Program-made: the position numbers and the translations under genes
Shown: positions 58,884 to 64,000 of the stretch, in pieces
How positions within the stretch are numbered: the stretch's first letter is position 1
Layout of the letters: every line of letters begins with the position of its first letter
Notes under the pieces: model-generated
Databases searched by the model: none
Told to the model about the DNA's origin: nothing
Seen by the model: the letters and a program-made list of their open reading frames with translations, nothing else
Source: an uncultured Prochlorococcus sp.
Lineage (GTDB): Bacteria; Cyanobacteriota; Cyanobacteriia; PCC-6307; Cyanobiaceae
DNA: 64,000 nt
Assembly: GCA_902564535.1 (NCBI GenBank)
Contig: CACFBG010000003.1
Coordinates: 1 to 64,000, forward strand
Direction of reading: 5' to 3'

Positions 58884-61286
58884 ATGAGTTTTCTAGATGG
58901 ACTTAACCCTGCTCAATCAAAGGCAGTAGATCATCATAATGGACCTTTATTGGTTGTTGCTGGGGCAGGGAGTGGGAAAACCAGAGCACTTACTCATCGC
59001 ATTGCTCATCTCATAGGTAAACACGATATTGACCCTGCAGAAATTTTGGCAGTTACTTTTACTAATAAGGCTGCTAAAGAAATGCGAGAAAGATTGGAAA
59101 TTCTTTTAGCTCAAAAATTTGCTATTCAACAATTTGGTCAACCTTGGAGATCATTACCACCAGTTGATCAAAGGTTTTTAAGAAATAAAGTCATAGAAAA
59201 TATTACAAAGGATCTTTGGATTGGAACTTTTCATTCATTATTTTCAAGGTTATTACGCTTTGATATAGATAAATTTAATGACAAAGAAGGACTTACATGG
59301 ACTAGGCAATTCTCGATATATGATGAATCCGATGTATTAAGCCTCATCAAGGAAATTGTTACTCAAGAAATGGGTTTAGACCCTAAACGTTTCGAACCCA
59401 AAAAAATCCGGTGGGCAATTAGCAATGCAAAAAATCAAGGTTTTCTACCTGACCAATTAGAGTCCTTAGCAGACAACCCAAAAGATAGATTAATTGCAGA
59501 ATCATATAAATTATATAGAAAATCATTAGCTTTAAATAATGCCCTTGATTTTGATGATCTCCTTCTCCTTCCATTTAAATTGTTAGAGCAAAATGCACAA
59601 GTTAGATGTTATTGGCACAATCGCTTTAGGCATGTACTAATAGACGAGTATCAAGATACTAACAGGACTCAATATGAACTGATCAAGTTATTAGTTACCA
59701 ATGGAGATAATCCCTCACAATTTACAAATTGGAATAATCGCTCAGTATTTGTAGTAGGAGATGCAGATCAAAGTATATACAGCTTTCGTGCAGCTGATTT
59801 CAGAATACTTATGGGGTTTCAAGAAGACTTTGGAGATAATGCACCTGATCATGAAACATTTACAATGGTTAAACTTGAAGATAACTATCGTTCTACATCA
59901 ACGATTCTTGATGCTGCTAATGCTCTAATTGAAAATAATAATGAGAGAATTGATAAGACTTTAAGAGCAACTAAAAGTTCTGGTGAATTAATAAAAGTAA
60001 CTCGTTGCGATGATGAAATTGCAGAAGCTGAGGCCGTTATACATAGGCTAAGGATTCTTGAGGCTGGCAACCCAGACTTACATTGGGGCGAGATGGCTAT
60101 TTTATATCGAACAAATGCACAATCAAGAGTAATAGAAGAATCTCTAGTTAGATGGCGAATACCTTATACAGTAATAGGAGGACTACGTTTTTATGATAGG
60201 AAAGAAATCAAAGATATAATTGCATATTTACGTTTGCTAATTAATACTGCAGATAGCATCAGTCTTCTTCGTGTAATTAATGTCCCTAAAAGAGGCATAG
60301 GCAAAACCACTATAGAACGTTTAACTGACGCTGCTAATCAATTAGGAATTACACTTTGGGATGTAGTAAGTGATCCAGAAGCTGTCAGATCCTTAGGAGG
60401 ACGTTCAGCTAAAGGTGTTTTGGAATTTTGTGAAATTATTAATTATTTAAAAGATCATCTTAACGAATCTAAACCCTCTGAAATTATTCAACTAATTGTA
60501 GAAAAAAGTGGGTATTTAAAACAACTTATTGAAGAATCAACTGACATAGCTGAAGAAAGAAGGCGTAATCTTCAGGAACTAATTAATGCTGCAATCCAAT
60601 ACGAAGAAGAAAATGACGCAGCAGATATTGTTGGTTTTTTAGAAGCATCGGCTCTAGCAACAGATATTGATAATAAAGATTTAGAAGCAAAAAGAGTTAC
60701 TTTAATGACTCTACATAGTAGTAAAGGTTTAGAGTTTCAAGTTGTCAGCCTTGTAGGTATGGAACAAGGCTTATTCCCAAGTTATAGATCACTAAATGAT
60801 TCTTCTTCTCTTGAAGAAGAGAGAAGATTATGTTATGTAGGAATTACTAGAGCAAAGGAAAGATTATTTATATCTCATGCTAATGAGAGACGTTTATGGA
60901 GTGGAATGAGAGAGCCTGCCATTCCATCAATATTCCTTAGTGAAATACCAGATGAACTTTTAGAAGGTGATATTCCTTTATCTGGAGGAACAACAATAAG
61001 GCGAGAAGAACGTCTTAATCGATTAACTAGAGTTGATAGATATTCAGACAAAGAAAGTTCTTTGATTTCACCCAAGAATGCAGTAAGAAAGAGGAATTCA
61101 CTGCCTAAACCTGGCAAAGATTGGGAAATTGGTGATTTAGTTAGACATTACAGCTTTGGGGAAGGTAAAGTTACACATATATTTGGCAATGGCGAAAAGA
61201 AAACCATTGCTGTTAAATTTAATGGCATGGGACCAAAAATCCTTGACCCTCGACTTGCACCTATAGAGCTATTGCAAAACAAATAA
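58884..61286 (+). CDS. UvrD/PcrA-family DNA helicase
   Basis: An 800-residue superfamily 1A helicase. Walker A is VAGAGSGKTRALTHR (K32), the DEYQDTNRTQYELI box is motif II, and VGDADQSIYSFRAAD is motif III. TLHSSKGLEFQVV is motif V and GITRAKERL motif VI. A C-terminal tail with a Tudor-like end (IGDLVRHYSFGEGKVTHIFG) matches PcrA/UvrD. It acts in nucleotide excision repair and fork rescue. Confidence 0.95.
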   Translation: MSFLDGLNPAQSKAVDHHNGPLLVVAGAGSGKTRALTHRIAHLIGKHDIDPAEILAVTFTNKAAKEMRERLEILLAQKFAIQQFGQPWRSLPPVDQRFLRNKVIENITKDLWIGTFHSLFSRLLRFDIDKFNDKEGLTWTRQFSIYDESDVLSLIKEIVTQEMGLDPKRFEPKKIRWAISNAKNQGFLPDQLESLADNPKDRLIAESYKLYRKSLALNNALDFDDLLLLPFKLLEQNAQVRCYWHNRFRHVLIDEYQDTNRTQYELIKLLVTNGDNPSQFTNWNNRSVFVVGDADQSIYSFRAADFRILMGFQEDFGDNAPDHETFTMVKLEDNYRSTSTILDAANALIENNNERIDKTLRATKSSGELIKVTRCDDEIAEAEAVIHRLRILEAGNPDLHWGEMAILYRTNAQSRVIEESLVRWRIPYTVIGGLRFYDRKEIKDIIAYLRLLINTADSISLLRVINVPKRGIGKTTIERLTDAANQLGITLWDVVSDPEAVRSLGGRSAKGVLEFCEIINYLKDHLNESKPSEIIQLIVEKSGYLKQLIEESTDIAEERRRNLQELINAAIQYEEENDAADIVGFLEASALATDIDNKDLEAKRVTLMTLHSSKGLEFQVVSLVGMEQGLFPSYRSLNDSSSLEEERRLCYVGITRAKERLFISHANERRLWSGMREPAIPSIFLSEIPDELLEGDIPLSGGTTIRREERLNRLTRVDRYSDKESSLISPKNAVRKRNSLPKPGKDWEIGDLVRHYSFGEGKVTHIFGNGEKKTIAVKFNGMGPKILDPRLAPIELLQNK

Positions 61287-61351
61287 AGAGAAACTATCTG
61301 TTCCATGGATAAAAAAAATTCTTATTAAACAAAGTTCTCTTTAAATTTAAT

Positions 61352-62608
61352 ATGTGTAGTTTATCTGAAGAAAATCATCACAATCTTTATCCTCAAATAC
61401 CATGGACATTGTTAGAAGAAATTAATGAAATTGCGAAAAAGGAAGGCTTCAATCATTTGTTTTTAGTAGGAGGGGCGATTAGAGATAGTCTTATAAATCA
61501 ACTAACTCAAAATAAAGCAATAAAAATTAAGGATATAGATTTGTTATTAGAAGGTTCTGCAACTAAATTAGCAGAAAAGATTTTTTCTAAATTCGGCAAA
61601 GAAAGAGTTTCTTCACTTAAAAATCATCAATCATTTAATACTGTAGATATAGTGATTGATGACATATTAATTGATATAGCAAGTGCAAGAACTGAAATTT
61701 ATCCTGTACCAGCAGAAAACCCAATTGTAAGTTTAACAAATATAGAGCATGATTTATCAAGAAGAGATTTCACCATTAATGCTATTGCAATGAATATTTC
61801 CAGTGGGGAACTTATTGATTTGCATAATGGAAAGGATTCTATTTATAAACATAATCTAGATTTTATTCATTCGAAAAGTGTTAAAGAGGATCCAACAAGA
61901 ATAATTCGTGGTGCACGTTATGCTGCTAAACTTAACTTTAGCTTAAGTTTAAATAGCATCAATCAAATAAAAGAAACTATAGAGAATTGGCCATGGCAAT
62001 GGTCTCCGGAAATGAATTCATCTGATGCTCCAGCGGGATTGTCTACTAGGCTAAAATTTGAAATAGAACGCTTACTTCAACAAGAGACATGGGTTGATGC
62101 AATAAATTTATTACAAGACTGGGGCGCATTAAAATTATTAGATGATAAAATTCAAGATGACTATTCTTGGGAAAAAAGAATAAATTTAGCAATCAAACTT
62201 GAACTTGAGCCATTAATAGGACTTATAGCTATTTCAGAAAATTCTTATAACCTAGCTAAAAGACTAGGGATCGCAGAAAAACAAAAACAATCGTTATATC
62301 AAACGGCTAAATTCGATGACTGGATCAAGAGATTAATGTCTGATAATAATGCTAAAGGATGGGAACCTTCGCAATGGAGTGAAGCAATTGAGTCAAACAA
62401 TTGGACCGCTGAAGTTATTGCAATTTCAATATGCAAACAAATAGACAATTGGGAACCATTATTTAAATGGCTGACCAAATGGAGGCATATCAAATCACCC
62501 ATATCAGCTAAAGAACTTATAGAAAAAGGCTGGGAAACTGGCCCAAGTCTTGGCGAAGAACTTGCAAGACTTCGCGCTATAAATATCAACAAGAGTGAAA
62601 AGATCTAA
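61352..62608 (+). CDS. tRNA nucleotidyltransferase/poly(A) polymerase family protein
   Basis: A 418-residue class II nucleotidyltransferase. The head domain has LFLVGGAIRDSL, DIDLLLEG (metal-binding acidic pair) and the RRDFTINAIAMN block. A VKEDPTRIIRGARYAAKL motif follows. It probably adds CCA to tRNA 3' ends, which matters because most tRNAs here lack an encoded CCA. Poly(A) polymerase activity cannot be excluded. It lies downstream of the helicase on the same strand. Confidence 0.88.
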   Translation: MCSLSEENHHNLYPQIPWTLLEEINEIAKKEGFNHLFLVGGAIRDSLINQLTQNKAIKIKDIDLLLEGSATKLAEKIFSKFGKERVSSLKNHQSFNTVDIVIDDILIDIASARTEIYPVPAENPIVSLTNIEHDLSRRDFTINAIAMNISSGELIDLHNGKDSIYKHNLDFIHSKSVKEDPTRIIRGARYAAKLNFSLSLNSINQIKETIENWPWQWSPEMNSSDAPAGLSTRLKFEIERLLQQETWVDAINLLQDWGALKLLDDKIQDDYSWEKRINLAIKLELEPLIGLIAISENSYNLAKRLGIAEKQKQSLYQTAKFDDWIKRLMSDNNAKGWEPSQWSEAIESNNWTAEVIAISICKQIDNWEPLFKWLTKWRHIKSPISAKELIEKGWETGPSLGEELARLRAININKSEKI

Positions 62609-62615
62609 AACTTTT

Positions 62616-64000
62616 TCATATGACTTTTCCTATTTGTTGCCAAGGTCCGGCATTAATTAACTCATAAGCTGTCTCCCTGGGGCAAGAGATAAGTAATGGG
62701 CCACAAGTCTGCGGGTCAAAAATTAATTCTAAAATATTTTGATATTCTTTACTGTTCATATTAAGTCTATTAAAAATTAATTTAATACTTGATTGATTAT
62801 TGTTCGAGAGGAATAAGTCAAAAGAATCACGGTTAGAAGGTGAAAATGAGCTCGAGAAACCTTTATCAATTAGGTCTATAGCTCCAGTTATTGCTGGAAT
62901 CGAATCTGCATATAACTCTATTCTAAGAGAAGGCAATTTAGACTGATTTCTAATCCAATTAGCAGAGTCAAGCATTTCAGTAAGATGTCCTAATAATCCA
63001 AAACCGGTTATATCAGTACACGCATTAATAGATAAATAATTCAATGATTTTTGCGAAGGTTCCAAGAAAGAGTCAAGAAGATAATGTTGACTTTTACTAA
63101 GCACTGATAATAGATTATCAATATCTTTGGGATTAGCTTCACCAAGCATAGCGGCAGCAAAAATAACTCCACTACCTATTCCTCGACTTATCAATAAAAG
63201 GTCATCAGGTTGCATACCACTTATCGACCAAGGCCTTTTTTGATTTCTTACTATCCCATTAACACTTAAGGACAGCTGAAGACCTAAAGCAAATTGATTT
63301 GAATTAGGTTGAAGATCTCTTGCCTCCATTGAGTGACCTCCAATCAAATTTGCCCCCTGTGGTTCCAATACTGATTGGACACCCAAAATGCTTTGCTTCA
63401 ATACTTCTTGCTGGAAAGTAGAAGGCATTTCCGGAATACTAATTACTAATTGAGCAGAAAGCACTGAACCTCCACGCGCCCAAATATCAGAACAAGCGTG
63501 CAATGCCGTTAAACGTCCATTCAACCAAGGGTCACTTATTATCGCAGGAAATCCATCAACACTTTGAACATAACAATCTTCATTAGACATTCCTTCAATA
63601 AAAGATGCATTCTCAGGATGTGTAGCTAAATCAATTAAATTTGTTTTCTTTAAAACATTTCTTAATTCTTTAGCAGGTAATTTTGCAGCACAACCTCTAC
63701 ATGACATTTGCTCTTTAGATTTATATTCTGACATATTTCTCTTCATCCTTTTTTGGAACATATTGATAAAATTTCTATCAATATATTCTTTATACATGCC
63801 TATCAAAAAGTTGGGTCCAACAAAAAATCGTCCCCAATAAGCCCATGCTACAAATTTATTTGAATATATATTTGCACCAAGTAATTGCAATGCCCTTTTC
63901 TGAGGGCTCCAACGTCGAAGTTTTAGACCCTTAATAGACCTCTCAAGATTGATAGCCAATGGAGTGGCTGCTCTTACGGCCCATACTCCTGAAGGCGGCC
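62616..64000 (-). CDS. selD: FAD oxidoreductase-SelD fusion, N-terminal part off window
   Basis: The visible C-terminal half is a selenide, water dikinase, which makes selenophosphate. It has CRGCAAKLPAKELRN (catalytic cysteine region), EDCYVQSVDGF, HACSDIWARGG and the glycine-rich FDPQTCGPLLISCP near the end. The frame stays open past 63959 to the right edge: PPSGVWAVRAATPLAINLE continues upstream without a stop. The upstream part matches the end of an NADH dehydrogenase-like FAD protein that is fused to SelD in cyanobacteria. The gene is therefore partial here. It converges on the CCA-family gene. Confidence 0.88.
   Translation of the reverse strand, partial: PPSGVWAVRAATPLAINLERSIKGLKLRRWSPQKRALQLLGANIYSNKFVAWAYWGRFFVGPNFLIGMYKEYIDRNFINMFQKRMKRNMSEYKSKEQMSCRGCAAKLPAKELRNVLKKTNLIDLATHPENASFIEGMSNEDCYVQSVDGFPAIISDPWLNGRLTALHACSDIWARGGSVLSAQLVISIPEMPSTFQQEVLKQSILGVQSVLEPQGANLIGGHSMEARDLQPNSNQFALGLQLSLSVNGIVRNQKRPWSISGMQPDDLLLISRGIGSGVIFAAAMLGEANPKDIDNLLSVLSKSQHYLLDSFLEPSQKSLNYLSINACTDITGFGLLGHLTEMLDSANWIRNQSKLPSLRIELYADSIPAITGAIDLIDKGFSSSFSPSNRDSFDLFLSNNNQSSIKLIFNRLNMNSKEYQNILELIFDPQTCGPLLISCPRETAYELINAGPWQQIGKVI

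Overview
The window looks like the chromosome of a low-light-adapted Prochlorococcus, in the general range of strains such as SS120 or MIT9211. The exact strain cannot be fixed without a search. The reasons are: AT-rich, compact gene order; a one-piece locus for the reduced phycoerythrin with its linker and lyases; glucosylglycerate synthesis genes; PSI and PSII subunits psaE, psbM, psbB and psbT; cytochrome b6f genes petB and petD; and a 16S-Ile-Ala-23S-5S rRNA operon.

Layout. At 1-3.9 kb lies a glucosylglycerate locus, with GpgS divergent from a GH13 phosphorylase-like enzyme and a HAD phosphatase. At 3.9-5.5 kb is a run of ten very small genes on the plus strand. Two more small minus-strand genes and a hairpin-rich gap lead to tRNA-Thr(GGT) at 6.5 kb. 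At 6.6-15.1 kb are a VTT/DedA membrane protein, a GH13 amylase, glpK-glpD, a TreS-like GH13 enzyme and an aldehyde dehydrogenase. At 15.2-20.7 kb are a LysM protein, RecQ, an unknown protein, a small Nif11-like protein, psaE and mutM. At 20.9-26.1 kb is the rRNA operon on the minus strand. At 26.8-34.1 kb are neutral invertase, petD/petB, ctpA, an HD hydrolase and minCDE. At 34.3-44.9 kb are tRNA-Thr(TGT), a Sua5/PrmC pair, a hot-dog thioesterase, psbM, psbB-psbT, nrdR, rps1, a HAD hydrolase, metK, an FGGY kinase, a DUF2470 protein and tRNA-Phe.

At 45-53.4 kb is an accessory-looking block. It starts with a near-perfect copy of the tRNA-Phe 3' end and a gene-poor kilobase. The phycoerythrin cluster follows: linker, cpeS, cpeT, cpeY, an MpeX/MpeU-like HEAT lyase, cpeZ, alpha and beta. 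The beta subunit keeps all four bilin cysteines. The alpha subunit keeps the alpha-82 cysteine but has lost alpha-139, so a reduced chromophore set is predicted.

At 53.6-58.7 kb are an ABC exporter, a polytopic membrane protein resembling an O-antigen polymerase and two glycosyltransferases, which together look like a surface polysaccharide module. The window ends with a UvrD-type helicase, a CCA-adding/poly(A) polymerase family enzyme, and the C-terminal part of an FAD oxidoreductase-SelD fusion that runs off the right edge.
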